37,533 nucleotides of DNA, from contig CAMCMZ010000037.1 of the NCBI GenBank assembly GCA_945876185.1, positions 1-37,533 of the forward strand, given 5' to 3'. A model generated the notes under the pieces. That model did no database searches. It was not told where the DNA came from and saw nothing but the letters and a program-made list of their open reading frames with translations. The stretch comes from Candidatus Kuenenia stuttgartensis (lineage in GTDB: Bacteria; Planctomycetota; UBA11346). Positions within the stretch are counted from its first letter, which is position 1; every line of letters starts with the position of its first letter. A program made the translations under genes and the position numbers. This document shows, piece after piece, positions 26,420 through 34,304 of this stretch.

Positions 26420-27577
26420 TCAGCCTATCCGGGCGGCGACCGGTAGACACACCCGGATCGTCGTCCCCTGGCCGAACTCGCTGGTGAAATCGAGGCTGCC
26501 ACCGAGGTAGCGTTCGATGAAAAGGCGTGCTCCGTAGGATCCAAGCCCGCGCCCGCGACCCTTGGTCGAGAATGATCGCTGGAAGATCTGCCGCTGCACG
26601 TCGTTCGACATGACGCCGGGATTGTGAATGGCAATCACGGCTTTGTCGCCGGTGGCAACGGCACCAGTGGCGCCAGCGCCGGTTTCGATGGTCAGAGACA
26701 GGGCTACGTGTTCGCCTTTGGCGGAGGCCTCGATCGCGTTCTTGACCAAGTTGCCCACCGCCCGGCGCAGCAGCACGGGATCAGTGTCGATGAGGACCGG
26801 CACGACCTCGCCGAACCGGATGATCCGGCCGCGCGCGACCTCATGCCCCTGGCACCCATCCCGGATGCCGACCAGCAGGTCGGCCAGGGCAACCGGCTGC
26901 AAGTTGACCACCAGCGAACCGCGCTCGGCGGAGATCAGGTCACGATGGGCGCGCAGCTCGTCCAGGAGCTGGTTGCTGGATCGTTCCAGGGTGTTGAGGT
27001 CCGCGTCGGAGCAGCCTTCCTCGGCCATGATCCGCACCAGACCGTTGATATTCCCGGCGGTGTTGAGGATGTCGTGAAAGAAGAGGCGTTCGAGAAACTC
27101 GCCGCGCTTCTGCGCCGAGATGTCGCGCAGCGACACGATGGTGAAGGTGCGCCCAGCGATCGCAAACGGGGTGGCGGCGGCCTCGAGATCGAGCGCCGTG
27201 CAGGTGTCGTCGATCAGGATGCGGCATTCATTGATGACCTGGTGCCCGCTTGCGGTGCTGCCGAGGATGGCGTTCACCGCGCCGCACAGCCGGCAGCGTT
27301 CGGCGGTACCGCAGCCGTTGGGGCCAGCGGCGGCATTGATGCATTGGATCAATTCCCCCGGGCGCTTGCCGATGGCCTGAGCCGCCGTCACCCCCAGTGC
27401 CGCATAGGCCTGGCGGTTGGCGACGACGATCTGCCGTTCGGCATTGAGTACCAGCACGATGGACGGCATCGCGTCGAGGCTGGCACAGAAGGCCGACAGC
27501 ACCCCAAGGGCCGCGCCGTCCTCAGCCAGGACCTGCGGCGATGCCCGTTGGGCAGGGGCGTAGTACGTGTCGACCAT
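26420..27577 (-). CDS. PAS-domain sensor histidine kinase with a Cys cluster
   Basis: A 385-aa soluble sensor kinase. Residues ~30-155 form a PAS domain carrying a cysteine cluster, Cys79, Cys89, Cys95 and Cys98 (GCGTAERCRLCGAV), suited to bind metal or sense redox. The phospho-acceptor helix is FFHDILNTAGNINGL (His168). The ATPase domain has the N box NLVKNAIEA, but the G1 box reads IHNPGVM with Asn in place of the usual Asp, then QRSFSTKGRGRGLGSYGARL and GTTIRVCLP. I recall this Asn form with the STKG motif as a recurrent kinase subfamily, so it is not evidence of inactivity. No membrane helix and no adjacent response regulator are present. A TATGAT box lies 5 bases before the ATG and no ribosome binding site is visible, so its mRNA may be leaderless. 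It is divergent from the phosphofructokinase gene. Confidence 0.88.
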   Translation of the reverse strand: MVDTYYAPAQRASPQVLAEDGAALGVLSAFCASLDAMPSIVLVLNAERQIVVANRQAYAALGVTAAQAIGKRPGELIQCINAAAGPNGCGTAERCRLCGAVNAILGSTASGHQVINECRILIDDTCTALDLEAAATPFAIAGRTFTIVSLRDISAQKRGEFLERLFFHDILNTAGNINGLVRIMAEEGCSDADLNTLERSSNQLLDELRAHRDLISAERGSLVVNLQPVALADLLVGIRDGCQGHEVARGRIIRFGEVVPVLIDTDPVLLRRAVGNLVKNAIEASAKGEHVALSLTIETGAGATGAVATGDKAVIAIHNPGVMSNDVQRQIFQRSFSTKGRGRGLGSYGARLFIERYLGGSLDFTSEFGQGTTIRVCLPVAARIG

Positions 27578-27582
27578 GGCCG

Positions 27583-27588
27583 ATCATA
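27583..27588 (-). promoter_or_regulatory. -10-like box next to the kinase start codon
   Basis: TATGAT on the minus strand is separated from the kinase ATG by five bases, so transcription would begin at or near the start codon. A -35 box is poor (TTCGCT at 18 bases). Confidence 0.3.
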
Positions 27589-27659
27589 CCATGCACTTGG
27601 TAGGAAAGCGAATCGGACTTTGCCCCGGCTGGAAAGGCAGACGCCGGGCACCGCACGGC

Positions 27660-27688
27660 TGGACAGGCCAGGACGACGGGGGTAAACT
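27660..27688 (+). promoter_or_regulatory. sigma-70-like promoter of the phosphofructokinase gene
   Basis: TGGACA (27660-27665) and TAAACT (27683-27688) are spaced by exactly 17 bases. Transcription would start near 27695, giving a leader of about 16 bases that carries the CGGAGG ribosome binding site. The -10 box is flanked by GGGGG and CCCCC, forming a possible hairpin across it. Confidence 0.5.
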
Positions 27689-27710
27689 CCCCCCCTCACC
27701 CGGAGGTCCC

Positions 27711-29027
27711 ATGGATCAGACCGCATTCCAGGTCAAACGCGTCCGCGAACCCGAACTGCACACGACGCACCGCTTCGCCGGTCGCGATGGGCAGGGGCCG
27801 TCAATCCGCTATGTCCGCGAGGACGAACGCGTCCTGTACGACGCCCTGGTCGGGGGCGATCCGTCGATCTCGTTTGAGCGTTCCGGCCCGCGTGAACGCA
27901 TCGCCTTCGCGCCGGAACAGAGCACGGCGGCGATCCTGACCAGCGGCGGATTGTGCCCGGGGCTCAACGCGGTGATTTCTTCGGTATTCATGAGCCTGTA
28001 CCACCACTACGGGGTCAAGCGCATCCTCGGCATCCCGAACGGCTACGCCGGCCTGATGCAGCCGTACAGCCGCAACATCAAGCCGCTGATCCGCGATGAG
28101 ATGAAAAAGATTGCGCGCACCGGCGGTTCGGTGCTGGGCAGCGCCCGGCTGAAGCCCGACGTGCGCGCCATCGTCGACACCATCCAGGCCTACGGCATCG
28201 ACATGCTGTTCTGCATCGGCGGCGACGGCACCCAGCGCGGGGCCCACGCGATCCATGAGGAACTCAGCCGGCGCGGCCTGCCGGTGAGCGTGGTCGGGGT
28301 GCCCAAGACCATCGACAACGACATCGGCTTCGTGCAGAAGACCTTCGGCTTCGACACCGCGGTCGAAATCGCGCGCCAGGCGATCGCCGCCGCCAACACC
28401 GAGGCCGAATGCGCGATCAACGGCATCGGCCTGGTCCGCCTGATGGGCCGTGATTCAGGCTTCATCACCGCCTGCGCCTCGATCGCCTCGGCCGACGTGA
28501 ACTACTGCCTGGTGCCCGAGGTGCATTTCACCCTCGACGGCGAACATGGTTTGCTGGCGGTGCTCGAACGCCGCCTCGCCACACGCCATCATGCCGTCAT
28601 CGCCGTGGCTGAGGGCGCCGGCCAGGACCTCATCGACTCCGGCACCGTGCGCTACGACAAGACAGGCAACAAGCTCGCCTCGGACATCGGTCGCTACCTG
28701 CGCGACCGCATCAACGCCCACTTCAAGGAAAACCACCACGAGGTGAACCTGAAGTACAGCGATCCGAGCTACATCATCCGCGCCGCGCCGGCGAACGCCT
28801 CGGACCAGATCCTCTGCACCGCCCTCGGCCACGGCGCGGTGCATGCCGCCATGGCCGGCCGCACCGACATGATCGTCGGCAGTTGGAACGGCCAGTTCAC
28901 CCACGTGCCGATCCCGCTCGCGGTGCAGGGGCGCAAGCTCATCGAACCCGAAGGCGACCTCTGGCGCACCGTGCTGGAAACCACCGGCCAGCCGCCGTTG
29001 GTGCCGCCGCAGGAGGCCCTGGCCTGA
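27711..29027 (+). CDS. pfkA: 6-phosphofructokinase (plant/trypanosome-type, probably ATP-dependent)
   Basis: A 438-aa group A phosphofructokinase that phosphorylates fructose 6-phosphate in glycolysis. Motifs: TSGGLCPGLNAVI at 78-90, GIPNGYAGL at 108-115, GGDGTQRGA at 170-178, VPKTIDNDIGF at 197-207 (catalytic Asp202) and MGRDSGF at 245-251. The GGDG form (Gly, not Asp, after GGD) usually means ATP use, whereas Lys199 (PKTIDND) is common in PPi-type enzymes. This mixed pattern is that of trypanosomatid and plant PFKs, which use ATP, so ATP is the better guess. The ~70-residue N-terminal extension also fits that clade. The start ATG follows a clear CGGAGG site. A good promoter lies just upstream. 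Confidence 0.93.
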   Translation: MDQTAFQVKRVREPELHTTHRFAGRDGQGPSIRYVREDERVLYDALVGGDPSISFERSGPRERIAFAPEQSTAAILTSGGLCPGLNAVISSVFMSLYHHYGVKRILGIPNGYAGLMQPYSRNIKPLIRDEMKKIARTGGSVLGSARLKPDVRAIVDTIQAYGIDMLFCIGGDGTQRGAHAIHEELSRRGLPVSVVGVPKTIDNDIGFVQKTFGFDTAVEIARQAIAAANTEAECAINGIGLVRLMGRDSGFITACASIASADVNYCLVPEVHFTLDGEHGLLAVLERRLATRHHAVIAVAEGAGQDLIDSGTVRYDKTGNKLASDIGRYLRDRINAHFKENHHEVNLKYSDPSYIIRAAPANASDQILCTALGHGAVHAAMAGRTDMIVGSWNGQFTHVPIPLAVQGRKLIEPEGDLWRTVLETTGQPPLVPPQEALA

Positions 29028-29168
29028 AGTGCCGGGAATCCCGGCAATGCAGGATGATTGATGATCCCGTGGCAAGGCCAGGATGGTATCATCTCGCGGG
29101 GATCGCCCTGGCAGCCGACCCTCGGCCCAGGTAGTGATCAGCGACCACGGAACCACCAGAGGCATTCC

Positions 29169-32100
29169 ATGTACCACATCAGACTTATCGCACTGTTGTC
29201 AGGATGCCTGGCCATGACCTGGAGCGGTGAAGCCGACCAGGTTGGCCTCGATCACCTGCGGGCGCTGCTGCCCACCGCCGTCGTCACCGCCAAGCCCGAC
29301 CGCACCACGGTCGCGATCCCTTACCAGGCGGGCGATCAGACGGTTCCACGCGCTGCCTTTGCCGCAGATGCGTCCGCGCTGGTGCGAAATTTCCTGGACG
29401 AGCATCGCCTCGTCTACGGCCATGGCGGTGAACGCCTAGATGGATCGCGCCTGGTCCGGGATGAATCCTCACCGCACAGCGGTCTGCGCACCCTGGTCTG
29501 GCAGCGGGAAATCGCAGGCATCCCGGTGCGGGGATCCACCGTGGTCGGGCATCTCGCCCGCGACCACCGCCTGCTCGGGCTCAGTTCCACTGGGCCGCGC
29601 GACGCCGCGATTGACCCGGACCAGGCCGAGCCCGCCATCACCGCCGCCCAGGCGCTGGTGCTCGCCGCCGAGGCCGTTGGTGGTTCGGCAACGAACGTCG
29701 TGACCAACGCCCCCGCTGGCGCGACGCGCCAGCAGATCCTGGTCGCCGATGGGCTGCACGGCCGGGCCGATGCTTGGCTGACCTGGCTGCCGCAGGATGG
29801 CAACTTGGTGCTGGGCTGGGAAGTCCGCCACACGCTGGAATCCGATCGGCTGACCAGATCCGCCCTGATCGACGCGACGACCGGCGCGGTGCTTTTCCAG
29901 CGCGTCGAAACCATTAGCGGCTGCTTCGCACATGACCACGCGAGACCAGCTCCGGCAGCGCGACCTGCCGCAGTCACGCCGCGTTCCGCCCCGGCCACCG
30001 CCGCGCGCGCTGCGACCAAGGCACCGCCCCCCTCCACCGGAACCACGGCAGCGGCCGCAACCATCGCACTGCGCTGCTTCGCTTGGCCGAATGAAAGTCC
30101 GCGCCCGCTGCTGCCCGGCCGAGCCTCGTCCAGCGAGGCCGGCAACCAACCGGCCGAGGTTGATCGCGAGCTGGTGACGCTCACCGCAATCGACGCGACT
30201 GCCTCGCCCGCCGGCTGGGTCGCCAGCAACATGCTCCAGGGCAACAACGTCGATGCCTACCTCGACGTGAATGGCGACGACGCGGCCGACGCGGGGCGAC
30301 CGACCAGCACCGGATCGCCGCTGACCTTCGACTTCCCGTTGGATCTGGCGCTGGCCCCCAGCGATGCCAACAACCGCAAGGCCGCCACGGTGAACCTGTT
30401 CTACTGGTGCAACTACATGCACGACCGCCTGTACCAGGCGGGCTTCACCGAATCTGCCGGCAATTTCCAGGTCGACAACTTCGGCCGGGGTGGCATTGGC
30501 GGCGACGTGGTGCTGGCCGAGGTTCAGGACGGCAGTGGCACCAACAACGCCAACTTCACGCCCGCGCCGGACGGCATCCCGGGCCGGATGCAGATGTACG
30601 TCTTCACCGCGCCGACGCCGGACCGCGACGGCGACTTCGACGCCACCATCATCTGCCATGAATACGTCCATGGACTGAGCACCCGGCTGGTCGGCGGCGG
30701 CTCTGGTGGCTTGTTCACGGATCAGGCCGCTGGCATGGGCGAAGGCTGGTCGGACTTCTACACCATCGCCCTGCTCAGCCAGGCAGGCGACGATGTGGAT
30801 GGGAACTACGCGGTCGGCGCTTATGTGGTCCAGAACGCCTACGTCGGCGTCCGGCAATACCCGTACACCACCAGCCTTACGCGCAACCCACTCACCCTGG
30901 CCAGCATCAATGGCCTGACCCAGGAACATCGGATCGGCACGGTCTGGGCCTCCATCCTGTGGGAGGTGCGCTGCGCCCTGGTCGCCAAGCACGGGTTCGC
31001 AGGCAACGAACGCGCGCTGCGCCTGGTCACCGATGGACTGAAGCTGACCCCGAACAATCCGACCTTCATCGAGGCGCGCGACGCCATCATCCAGGCCGAG
31101 CTGGCGGGCAACGGCGCCGCCGATCTGCGCGAGCTGTGGACGGCCTTCGCCAAGCGCGGCCTCGGCCCTGGCGCGTCCACCCCCATCAACGGCACCACCG
31201 CCGGAACCGTCGCCGATGCGACGATGCCAGGGGATCTGTTGGTGTCGGTCGGTGGCGCCACACCTGGCGGTGGCATCGAAATGGTCGGCGACCCGGGCGG
31301 ACCCTTCCTGCCCGCCACCCCGACCATCAGCCTGCGCAATCTGACCCAGGCCGGGATCGCCTGGAGCGCAAGCAGCGATGCGCCCTGGCTGACCCTGAGC
31401 GCCGCCAATGGATCGCTGGCCGCCAGCGGAACCGCGACGCTGACGCTCGCCACCAATTCCGCCACCACCGCCCTCGCACCTGGTTATTACCTGGCGATGG
31501 TCACCATCACCAACGCCAGCGGCGGATCCGGCACGACCTCCATCCCGGTCGAACTGGGCGTCTGCGTCGATTACGATGCGGCCACCACCGGCTATACGTG
31601 GATCGATCCCGCCACGCATGCCTCGCTGACCCTGGACGACGACGCGGTCAGCGCGATCCAGAGCATCCCGTTCACCTTCCAATTCTACGGCCGCGACCGC
31701 ACCCAGCTCCGGGTCGGGTCGAATGGCCTGATCGGCTTCCAAAGCAAGCTCGAAGCCTGGACGAACACCGATCTGCCGAATGCGAGAGCCCCCAACGGCA
31801 TCATCTGTCCCTGGTGGGACGACCTGTACCCGCCACAGCCGGGCGCGCGCGTCTCGATCGGCACCGTCGGAACCGCCCCGAACCGCCAGCTGGTGGTGAC
31901 CTGGAGTGACGTGCCACAGGTCGATTCCTTGGCCAATGGTTTCACGTTCCAGGTCATCCTCGCCGAGGGCAGCAATACCATCACCATGCAGTACCAGGAG
32001 GTCCGCCCGGCGTTGGCCGGCGTCGGGGCCGGCCGCTCGGCGACCATCGGCATCGAGCAGTATTCCGGCCTGCGCGCCACCCGCTGGAGCTATCAGGGCA

Positions 32101-32522
32101 GCACGCCACTGACCAACCTGAGCGCGATCCGCTTCACACCCAGGGGAACCAGCCCGGTCGCGCCGGCTTTCACCAGCATTCCCGTCACCACCGCCACGGT
32201 CGGCGTGGCCTACCAGTACACGCTGACAGCGACCGGTGTCCCGACGCCAACCTACAGCGCCAGCGGCCTGCCGGCCTGGCTGACGCTCAACGGCAGCACC
32301 CTCAGCGGCACGCCGACCGAGGCCGGCACGACCGGCCCCATTGTGCTGACGGCGACGAACGGCGTCGCCTCCGCTGCGACCCAGACCTACACGATCACCA
32401 TCGCTGGGACGGCACCGGTAGCGAACTCCTCAGGCAGCAAGAAGCGCTGCGGCTTGGGGGCCGGCTTGGCGATGCTTGCCATCCTCGCGATCACTTTGAT
32501 CTGGCGGCGTACCCGCGACTGA
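29169..32522 (+). CDS. Exported M36 (fungalysin-like) metallopeptidase with putative Ig domain and C-terminal anchor
   Basis: A large 1117-aa protein. The N-terminus (MYHIRLIALLSGCLAM) is a signal peptide, possibly of lipoprotein type (LSGC). Residues ~30-290 look like a propeptide, followed by a Pro/Ala-rich linker. The M36 catalytic domain contains HEYVH at 497-501 (zinc ligands His497 and His501, catalytic Glu498) and the third ligand Glu525 in GEGWSDFY. Beta-sandwich domains follow, including one at about 1015-1085 of the putative-Ig (He_PIG) type (GVAYQYTLTATG ... LPAWLTLNGSTLSGTPTEAG). The C-terminus, KKRCGLGAGLAMLAILAITL then WRRTRD, is a Cys/Gly motif, hydrophobic helix and basic tail, resembling protein-sorting signals. 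It should degrade extracellular protein while attached to or secreted through the envelope. ATG 29169 follows an AGAGG site. Confidence 0.9.
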   Translation: MYHIRLIALLSGCLAMTWSGEADQVGLDHLRALLPTAVVTAKPDRTTVAIPYQAGDQTVPRAAFAADASALVRNFLDEHRLVYGHGGERLDGSRLVRDESSPHSGLRTLVWQREIAGIPVRGSTVVGHLARDHRLLGLSSTGPRDAAIDPDQAEPAITAAQALVLAAEAVGGSATNVVTNAPAGATRQQILVADGLHGRADAWLTWLPQDGNLVLGWEVRHTLESDRLTRSALIDATTGAVLFQRVETISGCFAHDHARPAPAARPAAVTPRSAPATAARAATKAPPPSTGTTAAAATIALRCFAWPNESPRPLLPGRASSSEAGNQPAEVDRELVTLTAIDATASPAGWVASNMLQGNNVDAYLDVNGDDAADAGRPTSTGSPLTFDFPLDLALAPSDANNRKAATVNLFYWCNYMHDRLYQAGFTESAGNFQVDNFGRGGIGGDVVLAEVQDGSGTNNANFTPAPDGIPGRMQMYVFTAPTPDRDGDFDATIICHEYVHGLSTRLVGGGSGGLFTDQAAGMGEGWSDFYTIALLSQAGDDVDGNYAVGAYVVQNAYVGVRQYPYTTSLTRNPLTLASINGLTQEHRIGTVWASILWEVRCALVAKHGFAGNERALRLVTDGLKLTPNNPTFIEARDAIIQAELAGNGAADLRELWTAFAKRGLGPGASTPINGTTAGTVADATMPGDLLVSVGGATPGGGIEMVGDPGGPFLPATPTISLRNLTQAGIAWSASSDAPWLTLSAANGSLAASGTATLTLATNSATTALAPGYYLAMVTITNASGGSGTTSIPVELGVCVDYDAATTGYTWIDPATHASLTLDDDAVSAIQSIPFTFQFYGRDRTQLRVGSNGLIGFQSKLEAWTNTDLPNARAPNGIICPWWDDLYPPQPGARVSIGTVGTAPNRQLVVTWSDVPQVDSLANGFTFQVILAEGSNTITMQYQEVRPALAGVGAGRSATIGIEQYSGLRATRWSYQGSTPLTNLSAIRFTPRGTSPVAPAFTSIPVTTATVGVAYQYTLTATGVPTPTYSASGLPAWLTLNGSTLSGTPTEAGTTGPIVLTATNGVASAATQTYTITIAGTAPVANSSGSKKRCGLGAGLAMLAILAITLIWRRTRD

Positions 32523-32549
32523 TCCGCTCCGTTTTGCTGGATCGGATCA
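32520..32549. terminator. inverted repeat between convergent genes
   Basis: TGATCCG (32520-32526) and CGGATCA (32543-32549) can pair across a 16-base loop containing TTTT, overlapping the stop codon of the peptidase gene and the stop of the facing glycoside hydrolase gene. A bidirectional termination role is possible but there is no T-run. Confidence 0.3.
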
Positions 32550-34253
32550 CGGATCGTAGCGCTGTTCCTCCTCGCTCGCCCAGGTGACGACGCTCACCGA
32601 GGCCGGCGGCAGCACGATGCGCCAGGTTCCCGCCTCGGCTTGGATCGTGGTGGAGACGAGTCGGGCTTCCGGATCGGTCTCCGACCCACCCTGGACCACG
32701 CTTTCCTGCGCTGCCGTCGTCGTACCCGGTGGTCGCGAGCCGAAATCCACCGTGAGCACCAACGCCTCGCGTGGATGCCGGTTGATCGCCTGCAGGTGGA
32801 CCGCACCCGCGCTGGCGGTGGCGACCAGATCTAGCAGGGCCAGGCGGGGGATGGAGTCGGACCAGCCCTGGGTGAACGGTTGCTCGACGGTCGGCAGTGG
32901 TGGATGGCGGAGAGCCAGCAGGCGTTCGCCACGATGCCGGGCAAGAAACGCCGTCACCGCCGCGCGCGGATTCAGCCGCACCGCGCCGCGCCCGCCATCC
33001 GCGACGCGGATCGCCGCGAGATTCCAGCTCACACCGACCAGCATGGATTGGATGCCAACTTCCACTCGGTCGGCGTGCCGCACCAGACCGTTGAGGAATC
33101 CCGCCGCACCCAGGGCCGCTGCCCATTCGTTGGGTTGCCCGTGCGGCTGGCTCCAGCCGTTCCAATTCCATTCCGTACACGCCAGCCGGTACCCGAGACC
33201 TTCCGCCAGGCGCAGGAGATCACCGCGATGGCCGTCCGGCAGGATCGCCCGCGACTGGCCGTCGTCGCCATAGCGACCCGGCATGCCGGTCCACAGGTAC
33301 CACCACTGGTCCGCCGTCAGGGTGGCAGGATCGATCTCGACCCCGGACCGCCTGGGTTTGCGTGCCATGTTGCCCGGCGCATACGCGTGCAGCGCCACCC
33401 ACTTCACCTCGCGTCGGATGCGCGGATCGGCCAGCAGGATGGCCTCGGCGCGACCATCGGGATCGAGCCCCAGGTCGAGATCGATGATGATGCCGATGCT
33501 GGGATCGACCGCGTGGATGGCCGCGACATAGGCGGCGACGACTTCCGCATACCAGCGGACGAGTTCCTCGGGGGACGGCGATCCGCCCATGGCCGCACGG
33601 ACCTCCTTCACGAACCCGCCCATCCACCATTCATTGCCAAGCTGGACGAACCGAGCTCGCGCCGGTTCAGCGTTCCCGTTCGCAACTCGAATCGCCGGCC
33701 AGTCGGTCATGCCCGCCGGCAGCGCTTGGCCCGAACGGGCGTTGGCATAGGCGACCAGACCGGCGGCATGGCGCGCGGCGTCAGCCAACGGCCGCCGACG
33801 CGCCAGACCATCGAGCAGATTCACCATCAACAGCGGCTCGCTGCCCACCTGCCGGCACAGCCGAAAAAACTCGGCGTAGCCGAACCGCGTGCCGATCGTC
33901 TTGCCGTCCAATCCCTTCATCGTGGCTGGTCGCGGCCCGCGACCGGGCACGCCGTCGACCAGCTCCGTCCAATCCGAGTAATCCCCGTCGGTTCCCCAGG
34001 GAAACCGGATCATCGGCGGTCGCAGGTCCTGGATGCGGGCGAGCACCTCGGGACGCAGCTCGTTGCGATCAGCGAGCAGGCACGCCTCTGGACCCGGTTC
34101 GCCGAAAGTCGCGCGTTCCAGGAACTGCCCGTACAGGGCAACTGGTATCGCCACCGCTGGGACGCGTTCAGCGATGGTCACCGGAATGGCTTGCTCACCC
34201 GCCGAACTGACGGCTGCGGTCGATAGCAGAAACGCCAAGGACAGAGTGCGCAT
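32547..34253 (-). CDS. Exported GH51-like alpha-L-arabinofuranosidase
   Basis: A 568-aa glycoside hydrolase of clan A, closest in pattern to GH51. A signal peptide is clear (MRTLSLAFLLSTAAVSSAG). The catalytic barrel shows RFPWGTDGDYSDW at 83-95, LGNEWW with the acid/base Glu208, LHAYAPGN at 289-295, and CTEWNWNG with the nucleophile Glu361. A C-terminal beta-sandwich domain runs from about 450. It should release arabinose or a related sugar from polysaccharide outside the cytoplasm. The family is assigned from motif order; other clan-A families (for example GH79-like) are not excluded. It lies 51 bases downstream of pbpC on the same strand, an unexpected neighbour for a cell-wall gene. Confidence 0.8.
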   Translation of the reverse strand: MRTLSLAFLLSTAAVSSAGEQAIPVTIAERVPAVAIPVALYGQFLERATFGEPGPEACLLADRNELRPEVLARIQDLRPPMIRFPWGTDGDYSDWTELVDGVPGRGPRPATMKGLDGKTIGTRFGYAEFFRLCRQVGSEPLLMVNLLDGLARRRPLADAARHAAGLVAYANARSGQALPAGMTDWPAIRVANGNAEPARARFVQLGNEWWMGGFVKEVRAAMGGSPSPEELVRWYAEVVAAYVAAIHAVDPSIGIIIDLDLGLDPDGRAEAILLADPRIRREVKWVALHAYAPGNMARKPRRSGVEIDPATLTADQWWYLWTGMPGRYGDDGQSRAILPDGHRGDLLRLAEGLGYRLACTEWNWNGWSQPHGQPNEWAAALGAAGFLNGLVRHADRVEVGIQSMLVGVSWNLAAIRVADGGRGAVRLNPRAAVTAFLARHRGERLLALRHPPLPTVEQPFTQGWSDSIPRLALLDLVATASAGAVHLQAINRHPREALVLTVDFGSRPPGTTTAAQESVVQGGSETDPEARLVSTTIQAEAGTWRIVLPPASVSVVTWASEEEQRYDP

Positions 34254-34304
34254 GTCGGAATGATCGTCCCCGAATCCCGATTCGCCAAGCCCGTCGCCTG
34301 CGGT

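Noticed and set aside
29469..31742. 757-codon minus-strand open frame opposite the M36 peptidase gene
   Set aside because: Shadow frame; the plus strand has signal peptide, HEYVH motif and domain structure.
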